From an uncultured Spirochaetia bacterium (GTDB lineage Bacteria > Spirochaetota > UBA4802 > JAGODF01): DNA of 10,629 bases. A program made the position numbers and the translations under genes. The DNA is taken from positions 1 to 10,629 of the forward strand of contig CALCJG010000381.1 in the NCBI GenBank assembly GCA_937967705.1, in the 5' to 3' direction. The first letter of the stretch is position 1; the number at the start of each line of letters is the position of its first letter. The notes under the pieces were generated by a model. The model had not been told where the DNA came from and did no database searches. It worked only from the letters and a program-made list of their open reading frames with translations. This document shows, in pieces, positions 1-6,693 of the stretch.

Positions 1-1
1 G

Positions 2-543
2 GAGCTGGAAGACTTCCTGGCAGCAGGGCCTAAGCCCGTGGCCGTCACCTTCGGTTCTGTGGGCGGTGAGGACCGGGAGGAGACCTCGCGGCTGCTGGTG
101 GAGGCGCTGCGTTTGTCGGGTCAGCGGGGGGTGATTCAGAAAGGCTGGGGAGACCTCCCGGAGGCCGGGGGCGGGGAGGCGGTTTGCTTTGCGGGCTACA
201 TCCCCCATGACTGGCTCTTTGCCCGGTCCTCCTTCGTGATCCATCACGGCGGGGCAGGAACCACGATGGCGGCCGTCAGGGCAGGGCTTCCCTCCCTGGG
301 GTGGCCCACGGGGGGGATCAGCTCTTCTGGGGGCACTGTCTGAAGAGAGAGGGAGCGGCGCCGAGTCCTCTCCAACGGAAAGGACTCTCCGCCGGGAGGC
401 TGGCGGACCATATACATCGTCTGCTGGAACGCTATGACGTTTACCGCCACCGGGCTTCGCTTCTGTCGGAAGACTGCGGGAGGGAAGGGGGAGCGGCGAT
501 GGCCGCCGCGGTCCTCGAGAAGACCTTCGGGGCCGCCGGATGA
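2..543 (+). pseudogene. GT1-family glycosyltransferase, 3' part, frameshifted
   Basis: This is the C-terminal half of a GT-B fold glycosyltransferase; the 5' part lies outside the window. From base 2 it reads ELEDFLAAGPKPVAVTFGSVGG, the start of the nucleotide-sugar-binding domain. It then gives the donor-binding signature HHGGAGT (bases 241-261), matching the complete paralogue just downstream. After GLPSL the frame runs off into WPTGGISSSGG and stops at 341-343. The expected continuation, VAHGGDQLFWGHCLKREGAA, is in the +1-shifted frame and runs to the TGA at 541-543. Restoring one G in the GGGG run at 298-301 would make the two parts one protein. This is either a real inactivating deletion or a homopolymer sequencing error. 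The intact overlap of its stop with the next start argues that the gene was recently functional. The acceptor and sugar are unknown. Confidence 0.85.
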
Positions 544-1805
544 GGGTGCTCCTCCCCGTCATCGGAACCCTGGGGGACCTCTTCCCCTTTCTGGCCCTCG
601 CCCGGGAGTTCACCCGGCGGGGCCACGAGGTGACTATCTGCACCTATCCGATGTACGAGGGGAGGATCAGGGAACTCTCTCTGGATTTCCTCCCCACTCA
701 TCCGTACATCACCCGGGAGTATCTGAACGCCGGACTCCTGAGCATGGCCTCCGACCATAAGCCGAGGATGTTTGAGGATTCCCGCCGGTTCTTCTCGGAG
801 ATGATCCTGAAGGACGCCTTGCAGCGTTACGAAGAGATACGGGAGGCGGCCAGGGGGGCCGACTTCGCGGTGTGTCATCATTTTGACTATCCGGCGCAGG
901 AGGCGGTCATCCGGGAGAAGGTCCCCTGGGCGTGCACGGCCCTGAGTACGTTTCATGTGCCGACGAAGCGGAGGGCGCCGCATTTCGAGAAGCTCGTTAA
1001 TTACGGTCCTCTCCTGAACACCCTTCAGTGGAAGACTGCGGGGATTCTGGAAAACCTCATCTTTCTGCGGCCTGTCAGGGATTTCCTCGCCGCCGTCAGG
1101 AGCGAGCGCCCCCGCATCCGCTCCTTTCCGGAATCTCCCCATATCAACTTCATTGCCGTGTCTCCTCACGTGGAAACCCTCCCGGATGATTATCCCCCCT
1201 CCTACTGCCGTACCGGGATATGGGAATTCGATCAGGGAAATGCCGGATATGTCCCCCCCGCGGAACTGGAGGCGTTCCTGGCGGAAAGGGAAAAACCGGT
1301 TGTGGTCACCCTGGGATCCATGGGGGGCCGAGGGGAGGGGATGGCGGAGGTCTTTGTAGAGGCGGCCAGGAGATTCGGGCGGCCGGTCATTCTGCAGAAG
1401 GGATGGTGCGACCTGGGTTTTCGGGAAAAACAGGAGGATGTTCTCTCCGTCAATTTCATCCCCCATGACTTCCTTTTCCGGAGGGCGTATCTCGTCATCC
1501 ATCACGGCGGCGCCGGCACCTCCTACGCCGCCTGCCGGGCCGGGGTTCCTTCCATCGTTATCGCCCACGCCTCGGACCAGTACTTCATCGGGCAGATGCT
1601 GGGGAAACGAAACGTGGCCCCGAGGCCGATAAGGCGCCTGGAGCTTTCGGTGCGGACGCTCTCCGACCGTATGGCAAGGCTCGTAAGGGGGGATATGTTC
1701 CGGTCGGCCCGGCTGTTTCAGGGATCCATGACGGAGGAGAGGGGGGCGGAAAAGGCCGTGAGGGCCGCGGAGAACCTGCTGGCCGGAGGGCCGAACCCTT
1801 CCTAA
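540..1805 (+). CDS. GT1-family (UGT/MGT-like) glycosyltransferase
   Basis: A complete 421-residue GT-B glycosyltransferase, the usual length for GT1 enzymes that move a sugar from a nucleotide donor onto a lipid or small molecule in the cytoplasm. The N-terminal acceptor domain opens with MRVLLPVIGTLGDLFPFLAL, the G-T-x-G-D-x-x-P pattern shared with sterol and lipid glucosyltransferases. The C-terminal donor domain has VTLGSMGG (257-263), HHGGAGT (321-327) and the D346-Q347 pair that contacts the sugar in this family. The start ATG overlaps the stop of the preceding paralogue (ATGA). Only a weak ribosome site is visible, so translation is probably coupled to the upstream gene and could suffer from its frameshift. 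The two plus-strand enzymes align along their C-terminal halves and are tandem duplicates. The stop overlaps that of the convergent gene. The family is secure; the substrate cannot be read from sequence. Confidence 0.93.
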   Translation: MRVLLPVIGTLGDLFPFLALAREFTRRGHEVTICTYPMYEGRIRELSLDFLPTHPYITREYLNAGLLSMASDHKPRMFEDSRRFFSEMILKDALQRYEEIREAARGADFAVCHHFDYPAQEAVIREKVPWACTALSTFHVPTKRRAPHFEKLVNYGPLLNTLQWKTAGILENLIFLRPVRDFLAAVRSERPRIRSFPESPHINFIAVSPHVETLPDDYPPSYCRTGIWEFDQGNAGYVPPAELEAFLAEREKPVVVTLGSMGGRGEGMAEVFVEAARRFGRPVILQKGWCDLGFREKQEDVLSVNFIPHDFLFRRAYLVIHHGGAGTSYAACRAGVPSIVIAHASDQYFIGQMLGKRNVAPRPIRRLELSVRTLSDRMARLVRGDMFRSARLFQGSMTEERGAEKAVRAAENLLAGGPNPS

Positions 1806-3109
1806 TTTCTCAAAAATTCCTGGTAACGCTTCAGGATGATCTGCGCCGCCTTCCGGGAGCCGTCAAGACCCTCGCCCCTCTCCCGGAGCCGTTCGATCCG
1901 GGAAACGTACTGGTCCCGGCGGGTCATCACCGTCTCCAGGGCTTCCCTCAGTTTTTCCCGTGTATAGAGCACATGGCCTATGCTGACCCCTATCCCCAGG
2001 CGCTCGACGGAGCTCATGTTCCAGATCTGATCGTGAATGACCGGGATCCCGATGATCGGAATGCCGGCATGTATGGCCTGATAGATGGTGCCGTTGCCCC
2101 CCTGGCAGATCACGGCGTCGCAGAGCTCCATCGCCTCACGTCCGGGAACGAAGTCCGCCAGGAAGACGTTCTCCGGCACTTCAGAGGGGGGATCGATGAT
2201 CCCCGCCGTGGACAGGATGCATTGTATGTCGCGGAGGCTTCCGAAGAAGGCGATCGCCTCATACAGGTATTCCCGCGCTCCCATGCTCCCCATCGTGACA
2301 TAGACGGTCTTCCGGTCAGGGCGGAGACGGCTTCGGATATCCGCCCATCCCCCCGTGCACCGGGTGGGAAATTCCCACACCAGGGGGCCCACCATATGGA
2401 AGCGCTCCGGGGTCGAGGGCTTCAAGCCCGAATAGGCGGGAAGGTCGGGTACGATCACGCAGTCGGCGTCGGCCCAGGTCTCGTGAAGATCCCGGGTCCC
2501 TTTCAGGCCGTGGAGCCGGCAGAGGCGGTTAAAGGGCCGGTTGGCCCTGCGCAGCATGAGCCCCTTGACCGGGGGCATCACGATCCGGGCGATGCTCCGA
2601 ACCGCCGCCAGCAGGGGCCTCCCGATGAAGCCGGGGGCTGTATCGGTGGCCTTCAGGACCAGTTCCAGCAGGGGAAAGGTATCCGGGGCGTCCAGGGGAC
2701 CGGCGGCGTAGCTGGTGGAGGTGCTGTTGATGAGGGTGGCGTGAAAGAGACCGGCGATACGGGACGAGAGGCTGACGGAGATCCGGAAATCGGAGATGAG
2801 GATGTCCGGCTTCAGCCGCTCGAAGAGCTCCCGCTCTTCCCGGACCGCCTCGCCCAGGCTTTCCTCTGTATAATACCGGACCCCGGACTGCTCGCTCACC
2901 TGCCGCAGATCCTCCTCCGTCAGGGTAATCAGGGGGTAAACGGGATATCCCTGGGATAGCGCCAGGGACATGTACTTCCCGTCCCCGGCAAAGAGGACCT
3001 CGTGGCCCGGGGAGGCGAGTTCCCCGGCCAGGGCCAGCAGCCGGGTGACCCGTGCAAGGATGTTGCCGTTGGGCAGGAGGAGGATTCGGCAGGGGATGGC
3101 ATCAGTCAT
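1802..3109 (-). CDS. GT1-family glycosyltransferase with atypical donor motif
   Basis: A GT-B glycosyltransferase of about 435 residues, divergent from the two plus-strand enzymes. It opens with a Rossmann-type CRILLLPNGN followed by LALAGELASPGHEVLFAG. Its donor domain carries VYVTMGSMG and then CQGGNGTIYQAIHAGIPIIG, with HDQIWN completing the sugar-binding motif. The family usually has His where this protein has Gln in QGGNGT, a residue near the donor diphosphate, so donor binding may differ or activity may be reduced. It is the second gene of a minus-strand operon with the acyltransferase. An earlier ATG at 3124 sits one base after the upstream stop, but its nearest GAGGAG is 14 bases away. 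The ATG at 3109 has GGAGAG seven bases upstream, so I prefer it. The family is secure; the role in tailoring an acylated glycoside is inferred from context. Confidence 0.9.
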   Translation of the reverse strand: MTDAIPCRILLLPNGNILARVTRLLALAGELASPGHEVLFAGDGKYMSLALSQGYPVYPLITLTEEDLRQVSEQSGVRYYTEESLGEAVREERELFERLKPDILISDFRISVSLSSRIAGLFHATLINSTSTSYAAGPLDAPDTFPLLELVLKATDTAPGFIGRPLLAAVRSIARIVMPPVKGLMLRRANRPFNRLCRLHGLKGTRDLHETWADADCVIVPDLPAYSGLKPSTPERFHMVGPLVWEFPTRCTGGWADIRSRLRPDRKTVYVTMGSMGAREYLYEAIAFFGSLRDIQCILSTAGIIDPPSEVPENVFLADFVPGREAMELCDAVICQGGNGTIYQAIHAGIPIIGIPVIHDQIWNMSSVERLGIGVSIGHVLYTREKLREALETVMTRRDQYVSRIERLRERGEGLDGSRKAAQIILKRYQEFLRN

Positions 3110-3116
3110 CGGGTTT

Positions 3117-3122
3117 CTCTCC
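3117..3122 (-). promoter_or_regulatory. Ribosome binding site deciding the start of the minus-strand glycosyltransferase
   Basis: GGAGAG on the minus strand lies seven bases before the ATG at 3109. The competing ATG at 3124 would overlap this motif and has only a distant GAGGAG. Spacing therefore favours 3109, though TAA-A-ATG coupling at 3124 remains possible. Confidence 0.5.
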
Positions 3123-3125
3123 ATT

Positions 3126-4529
3126 TTATTTCGTATAACTCCTCGTGGTAGTCACCTCCCCGCCAATGGCACCGGATACAATATTCCGTAAACACTCCGC
3201 GAAGCGTTCCGCCTCCCTCCTGCCGATGAGGGGCTCTGAATAGGCTATCGTGAAGGAGAGGGACCCGTCGAGCAGGACGGGATAGAGCGTAAATGTATTT
3301 CCGAAACCGTGCTGGGAGGCGTAGCCGTAGAGCCGCTCGATTTTCAGGGTGTTGTAGCTGCTCCGCACCTGCGATTTGATCAGATTGGAGATCGAAACCG
3401 GATCCTGTCTCCCGGCCTGTTTGCCGTTGAGAGCGCCGAGCCAGACCCTGCCGGGAAGCCAGCGCCGCAGGTACTCGTAGAGCAGCGGAAGCCGGATGTG
3501 ATCCCCACGCTGTACCGCGCGCCGGAGCTTGTGTTCTATCTCGGCGGCGAGCTTCCAGATCTCCGTGCGGCGGGAAAGGGCGAACCCCTCCACAACTCCG
3601 GAGATGTAGGAACCGTAATGCTCCGGCGGTACGTAAAATTCCCGGCGCAGGCAGACGTTGGAGGAGGCGGTCACCCTGACGGCGCGGCTTCTGTTCAGAA
3701 AAGCGCACAACGTCATAAGCAGGGCGCTCATGAGGAAGGCGTGCAGGCCGACGGCACGCGCCCGGCAGGCCCCGAAGATATTCCCGGACTCCTCACCTGA
3801 AAAGTGGTGGACGATAACGCGGGTGTGCCGTTCTTCCGCCGGGGCGCGCCGGGAAAGCGGCATCGCGTCTCCGTACCATGCCTTGCGCAGGAGGGTACGG
3901 AGGAACAGCGGAAGGGCGCCCAGGGGGGTGATGGGCGGCAGATAGGAATCCAGGGGCGGGGCCAGATCGGACGCTGAACCCACAACGGGTCCGATCACCG
4001 TCCCGGAGGCGAATACGTCATAGAGGGTGAAGAAACGGTCGATGAGATTGTAAAAACTGATGCGGTCCAGGATCACGTGATCGCCGGCGATGAGGATGGT
4101 GGATCTCTGCCGTTCGCCGTCTGCCAGATGGATGAGCTTCCAGAGGAGGGCGGTCCGGGAGAAATCCGTTCCCGAGGCCGCCTCGATCAGGGCGTGCTTC
4201 TCCTGCCTGCCGGCGGCAGACTGTTTCTCGAAAGGGGGCGCCGCGCCGTCTCTCAGGAGGAAACGATTCTGCCCCCCGTCGGAGGTGACATGGCAGCGCA
4301 GGGCCGGCTGTTCCTCCATCAGGTGTGCGAGTACTCTTATGATGACATCATTATCCATACGGATATCCACGTCCATGACCGCGACGATCACCAGGGCCGC
4401 AAACCGGTGCATGTGGCAGAAACCGTTCTCCCATCGCCCGAGGGGGCGGAGTTTTTTTCCGCCATCGGGGGAAGATTGGGGATTATCTGATTGCCCTTTA
4501 GAGCATCTGAAGGTATAATCCTTTTCCAT
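3126..4529 (-). CDS. Condensation-domain-like acyltransferase (PapA/alcohol acyltransferase superfamily)
   Basis: A 467-residue protein of the CoA-dependent acyltransferase/NRPS condensation fold. The N-terminus has RPLGRWENGF and then a strand-helix segment ending HLMEEQPALRCHV, as in PapA5-type enzymes. The active-site segment reads GDHVILDR. The usual HHxxxDG has lost its first His and final Gly but keeps the catalytic His (about residue 151) and the structural Asp (about 155). Later landmarks are SNVCLRREF (about 290), VSISNLIK (about 378) and SFTIAYSEPL (about 425), matching the latch and floor-loop regions. It is first in an operon with a glycosyltransferase, so it probably transfers an acyl chain to a glycosylated or soon-to-be-glycosylated acceptor. 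The start is uncertain. The frame stays open to 4775, but the extra N-terminus is compositionally unlike a protein. ATGs at 4529 and 4547 lack a clear ribosome site, and one at 4613 has a weak AGGGG. Confidence 0.75.
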   Translation of the reverse strand: MEKDYTFRCSKGQSDNPQSSPDGGKKLRPLGRWENGFCHMHRFAALVIVAVMDVDIRMDNDVIIRVLAHLMEEQPALRCHVTSDGGQNRFLLRDGAAPPFEKQSAAGRQEKHALIEAASGTDFSRTALLWKLIHLADGERQRSTILIAGDHVILDRISFYNLIDRFFTLYDVFASGTVIGPVVGSASDLAPPLDSYLPPITPLGALPLFLRTLLRKAWYGDAMPLSRRAPAEERHTRVIVHHFSGEESGNIFGACRARAVGLHAFLMSALLMTLCAFLNRSRAVRVTASSNVCLRREFYVPPEHYGSYISGVVEGFALSRRTEIWKLAAEIEHKLRRAVQRGDHIRLPLLYEYLRRWLPGRVWLGALNGKQAGRQDPVSISNLIKSQVRSSYNTLKIERLYGYASQHGFGNTFTLYPVLLDGSLSFTIAYSEPLIGRREAERFAECLRNIVSGAIGGEVTTTRSYTK

Positions 4530-4964
4530 AAGGGGCAAAGTTTTCATTCGGGGGAGGAGAGGGCAAATAAAAAAAGAAAAAATGTTTGAGGTACTGTATC
4601 GCCGTTGTTTCATCCAAGCCCCTGCAATTGATTGTGGTCTGCCGGCAGGAGTGCCGCTGCCTGCGGGACTCGGATAGGGCGGGGACTTATCTTCCCCTGC
4701 CGGGGATTGTGGGGATTTGTTCCTAGGTAGGAACTTACCCTGCAGGAAGGGTGCAGGGCGGCACCCCTCCTGCACCTCCCCGCGCCCTCCTCAGTCGCCG
4801 GAGGGGCTGGGTCGCTCGAAACTCGCCGCAGTCACTCCGCTTCGCTCCGTTTGGTGCAGCTCAAACAGTCGAGCTATAAGGTATCCGCCTGGCGGCGGAT
4901 GGTTTAAGGGTCGGGTTGCAATGTAAAAACATTGTGATCCCTCTTTTTATATGTGTGGGTGGTG

Positions 4965-4991
4965 GGGAATCTTTATTGCATAAAGAATCCC
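4965..4991. repeat. 12-bp stem-loop with TGC loop
   Basis: The arms are GGGAATCTTTAT and ATAAAGAATCCC, pairing at 11 of 12 positions around a three-base loop. It lies four bases before the 22-bp palindrome and about 85 bases upstream of the small gene at 5076, so it could be in that gene's leader. Confidence 0.6.
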
Positions 4992-4995
4992 TGTC

Positions 4996-5017
4996 GGGGT
5001 TTTCGGCCGAAAACCCC
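4996..5017. repeat. Perfect 22-bp palindrome
   Basis: GGGGTTTTCGG followed at once by CCGAAAACCCC gives dyad symmetry with no spacer. It could be a binding site for a dimeric regulator or a cruciform/hairpin. It has no following T tract. Confidence 0.65.
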
Positions 5018-5075
5018 CGGCCTTTCCGGGGTTCCATTGGAGGGGCTGGGGAATTGAAGCGGAGGAATACGTAAG

Positions 5076-5261
5076 ATGTCCGGCCGGGAGGGGAAGTGGG
5101 AGCGCATCTTTAACGGCGATCCCGAGCGATGCCCCGACTGCGATATGGCCATGCTTTACTCGGTCACCTGCGGCAGCCGGGCGGAAAAGGCCTGGCGCGC
5201 CCTGAGGCGGGATTTCCGGCTTTGCCGGGGATATTTCCGCCCCCGGGGGAGGGGGCCCTGA
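5076..5261 (+). CDS. Small hypothetical protein with CPDC motif
   Basis: A 61-residue frame starting MSGREGKWERIF, preceded by GGAGG ten bases upstream. It has four Cys: CPDC near residues 19-22, then C32 and C50. It is rich in Arg toward the C-terminus and ends GYFRPRGRGP. The CPDC pair could be half of a metal site, but the second pair is not spaced like a classic zinc ribbon. I do not recognise the family. It stands alone between the inverted-repeat cluster and the direct-repeat element. Reality as a gene rests on the ribosome site and ordinary protein composition only. It may be a degraded piece of a larger protein. Confidence 0.4.
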   Translation: MSGREGKWERIFNGDPERCPDCDMAMLYSVTCGSRAEKAWRALRRDFRLCRGYFRPRGRGP

Positions 5262-5569
5262 TCCTCATTTTTTGGCATATCGGCAGTAAAAAATGTTGAA
5301 ATCTTTCTGTTAATTTTGTAGCCTTTGGCAAAAGGGTCAGAGAGTTCTTTGTGCCGGGGCTGGGGATTGGCCGCGTTTTTACCGGCGGCAAAATTTAAGG
5401 CCCCCTGATAAGGGTTTTTTTACCTTAGAGGGGTTAACTTTCAGAGTGGTGAGATTCTCATAGAAGCCTTCTGTCGAGGAACTTTTTGCAGGGAAGGGAT
5501 GATAACTTCCTATATATTTAAATAAACATCGTTTTGTTTTTGACAATAACATACAAGCACTTTACTTTT
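5262..5569. other. Intergenic region containing the left direct repeat
   Basis: No gene is supported here. A weak GAGG/CCTC stem followed by ATTTTTT at about 5249-5275 might terminate the small gene. A GCCGC/GCGGC inverted repeat lies at 5370-5389, directly before the 121-bp repeat. From 5512 onward the DNA abruptly becomes AT-rich. Confidence 0.5.
5391..5511 (+). repeat. 121-bp direct repeat, left copy
   Basis: Starts at AAATTTAAGG and ends at AACTTCCT. It matches 6676-6796 at a constant offset of 1285 with only three differences (T/A at 5409, A/G at 5422, A/G at 5502) and no gaps. Identity ends abruptly on both sides. Near its left end is CCCT-GATA-AGGG followed by seven T (5403-5421), which looks like an intrinsic terminator core. 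Read on the minus strand, the repeat is open in one frame through both copies. It probably belongs to an interspersed family. Confidence 0.9.
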
Positions 5570-6412
5570 CTAAATGTTGAAAGAATATATGGCTGAGATA
5601 AGAATTCCGTAAAATAAAATCCTCTTATTTTGCTCTTTCAAGCTGTTTAAACGTTGGTATCTCCCCCCCAACGATAATGTCACGCTTGTGTCGGGAATTA
5701 CATAGGCCATATTCATTGACAGACTTCCACCAAGATATTTATCTGTTTGTTCTTCTTTCTTGCTTTCTTGTATTCTTGATATCCCAGTAATATCAACTGT
5801 AACCCTGCTCACCTGGTATATTCCTGTTATTGATGAAATCAAATAAAGGTTCTTGGCGATGTTTATTGTAGCACTCAATCCTACTCCAGGTCCTGTTGAG
5901 TAAAAATTAATATCAAATTCTCCAATCAATATCTGTGATGACATACTCAGCGGAAAATAATAATATGTGCCTTCCCCATGTTCATCAAGATATTTCCAAC
6001 CAAAGAAAACACCAAAAACGCTACTTAAGCTATAACTTATTGAAATGTCAGTTTCAAGTCTTTCTATTTTATTTATGCTTTTAAACATATGTATTTCAGT
6101 GCCAGTTGGATTATTATAATAATTAGACTTGCACTTCCATCCGGCACCGTATGAAAAAACCCCCCCTATTGATATTCTTTCGGAAAGATTGAGTGCCAAT
6201 AGTCCTCCGTATACAAATTCGGCCGGTTCTATCATTTCAAAATTGTTATCCCAGGTAGTGCTTTCATTTTCACCCATAAGCTGAGTTTTAAATCCCGGTT
6301 CGTACCAGGCATACCATACATTTGCGCCTGCTTTGATACTTATAGCATATGTATCCTCGAGCATTAACAGAAACACGAGGGTTGAAATTAGTAATATTAG
6401 ATATTTTTTCAT
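5570..6412 (-). CDS. Predicted outer-membrane beta-barrel protein
   Basis: A 280-residue protein with a clear signal peptide: MKKYLILLISTLVFLLMLED, then a likely signal peptidase I site after TYA (about residue 23). The mature part is a series of alternating polar/hydrophobic strands rich in Tyr, Gly and Ser (for example SISIGG-like turns, YYYFPLSMSSQILIGEFDIN, LSLGGRYQRL), typical of small 8-12-strand barrels. It ends ILISAIYSFNI; the terminal residue is Ile, not the usual Phe. The ribosome site AAGAGG lies four bases before the ATG. The gene is strikingly AT-rich compared with flanking genes and lies between the two 121-bp repeats, so it is a good candidate for recent acquisition. No family is recognised; a surface or porin-like role is inferred from architecture only. 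Confidence 0.75.
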   Translation of the reverse strand: MKKYLILLISTLVFLLMLEDTYAISIKAGANVWYAWYEPGFKTQLMGENESTTWDNNFEMIEPAEFVYGGLLALNLSERISIGGVFSYGAGWKCKSNYYNNPTGTEIHMFKSINKIERLETDISISYSLSSVFGVFFGWKYLDEHGEGTYYYFPLSMSSQILIGEFDINFYSTGPGVGLSATINIAKNLYLISSITGIYQVSRVTVDITGISRIQESKKEEQTDKYLGGSLSMNMAYVIPDTSVTLSLGGRYQRLNSLKEQNKRILFYGILISAIYSFNI

Positions 6413-6528
6413 GTAACCTCTTTAATTTCCTTTTATTAGCCTGATCCATAGTAAATAATGAAAACCATTCGACCGTTTTTTATATCCCAAGCTGTTATTA
6501 ATATTCTCAAATCTGTGATTTAGCATGA

Positions 6529-6693
6529 TGCTGGTTGCAGATTACTATAGAAATCATTCATACACCAGAAGAAAATATTGAAAAAGCATATAAAAATCTC
6601 AAAGACATTCTTTCTCAGGAACTGCTTTTTAAAATAAAAGAACAATCATCAGACTTTTTTGAAAAACTAGTCATTAAATTTAAGGCCCCCTGA
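6529..6693 (+). pseudogene. Mrr-type restriction endonuclease fragment
   Basis: A frame opening after the TGA at 6526-6528 translates to ITIEIIHTPEENIEKAYKNL followed by KDILSQELLFKIKEQSSDFF and EKLVI. This resembles the linker and start of the catalytic domain in Mrr restriction endonucleases. There a TPEE..EKAY helix precedes a segment of the form ELL.KIK..SP.FFEKLVVDLL..MGYGG, recalled from family knowledge. The match breaks directly after EKLVI: the next codons, KFKAP and then stop, come from the 121-bp repeat that begins at 6676. The N-terminal winged-helix part and the whole nuclease core are missing, so this is a dead fragment truncated at both ends. No start codon or ribosome site is present. 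It is AT-rich like the adjacent barrel gene, suggesting both arrived together from a foreign, restriction-carrying segment. Confidence 0.6.

Larger units (their letters stand above)
4693..5017. repeat. Cluster of about nine consecutive inverted repeats
   Basis: Arms read directly from the sequence: TCCCC/GGGGA (4693-4706); GTTCCTA/TAGGAAC (4719-4734); GGTGCAGG/CCTGCACC (4750-4776); CCCTCC/GGAGGG (4785-4805); GCTCGA/TCGAGC enclosing 4814-4874, with an inner GTTTG/CAAAC; ATCCGCC/GGCGGAT with a TGGC loop (4883-4900); CAATGT/ACATTG with an AAAA loop (4919-4934); a 12-bp stem with one mismatch and a TGC loop (4965-4991); and a perfect palindrome (4996-5017). None is followed by a T tract, so they are not simple terminators. 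The run could be a structured RNA, a REP/MITE-like mobile repeat or a protein-binding region; sequence alone does not decide. Confidence 0.6.
4530..5075. other. Gene-free stretch with serial inverted repeats
   Basis: About 545 bases separate the acyltransferase start from the next plausible gene. No credible protein is visible. The segment is dominated by back-to-back inverted repeats from 4693 to 5017 (listed separately). It must also hold the promoter for the minus-strand operon, but I could not pick a convincing -35/-10 pair; the A/T-rich stretch at 4566-4584 is the likeliest area. Confidence 0.6.

Noticed and set aside
441..1568. Long minus-strand open frame opposite the complete plus-strand glycosyltransferase
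   Set aside because: Pro/Arg/Gly-rich translation with no family resemblance; the plus strand encodes an intact enzyme with all expected motifs.
1973..2959. Plus-strand open frame opposite the minus-strand glycosyltransferase
   Set aside because: Low-complexity Gly/Asp/Arg composition typical of the antisense of GC-rich coding DNA.
4530..4775. N-terminal extension of the acyltransferase frame
   Set aside because: Encodes a proline-rich stretch overlapping hairpins and poly-A/T DNA, and no condensation-type enzyme needs it; a start at 4529 gives a normal length.
4693..5017. CRISPR array
   Set aside because: The repeats are inverted and all different; there is no direct repeat with regular spacers.
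6458..6523. Short plus-strand frame MKTIRPFFISQAVINILKSV
   Set aside because: About 21 codons, no ribosome site, and no convincing similarity to the Mrr N-terminal domain despite lying just before the Mrr-like fragment.
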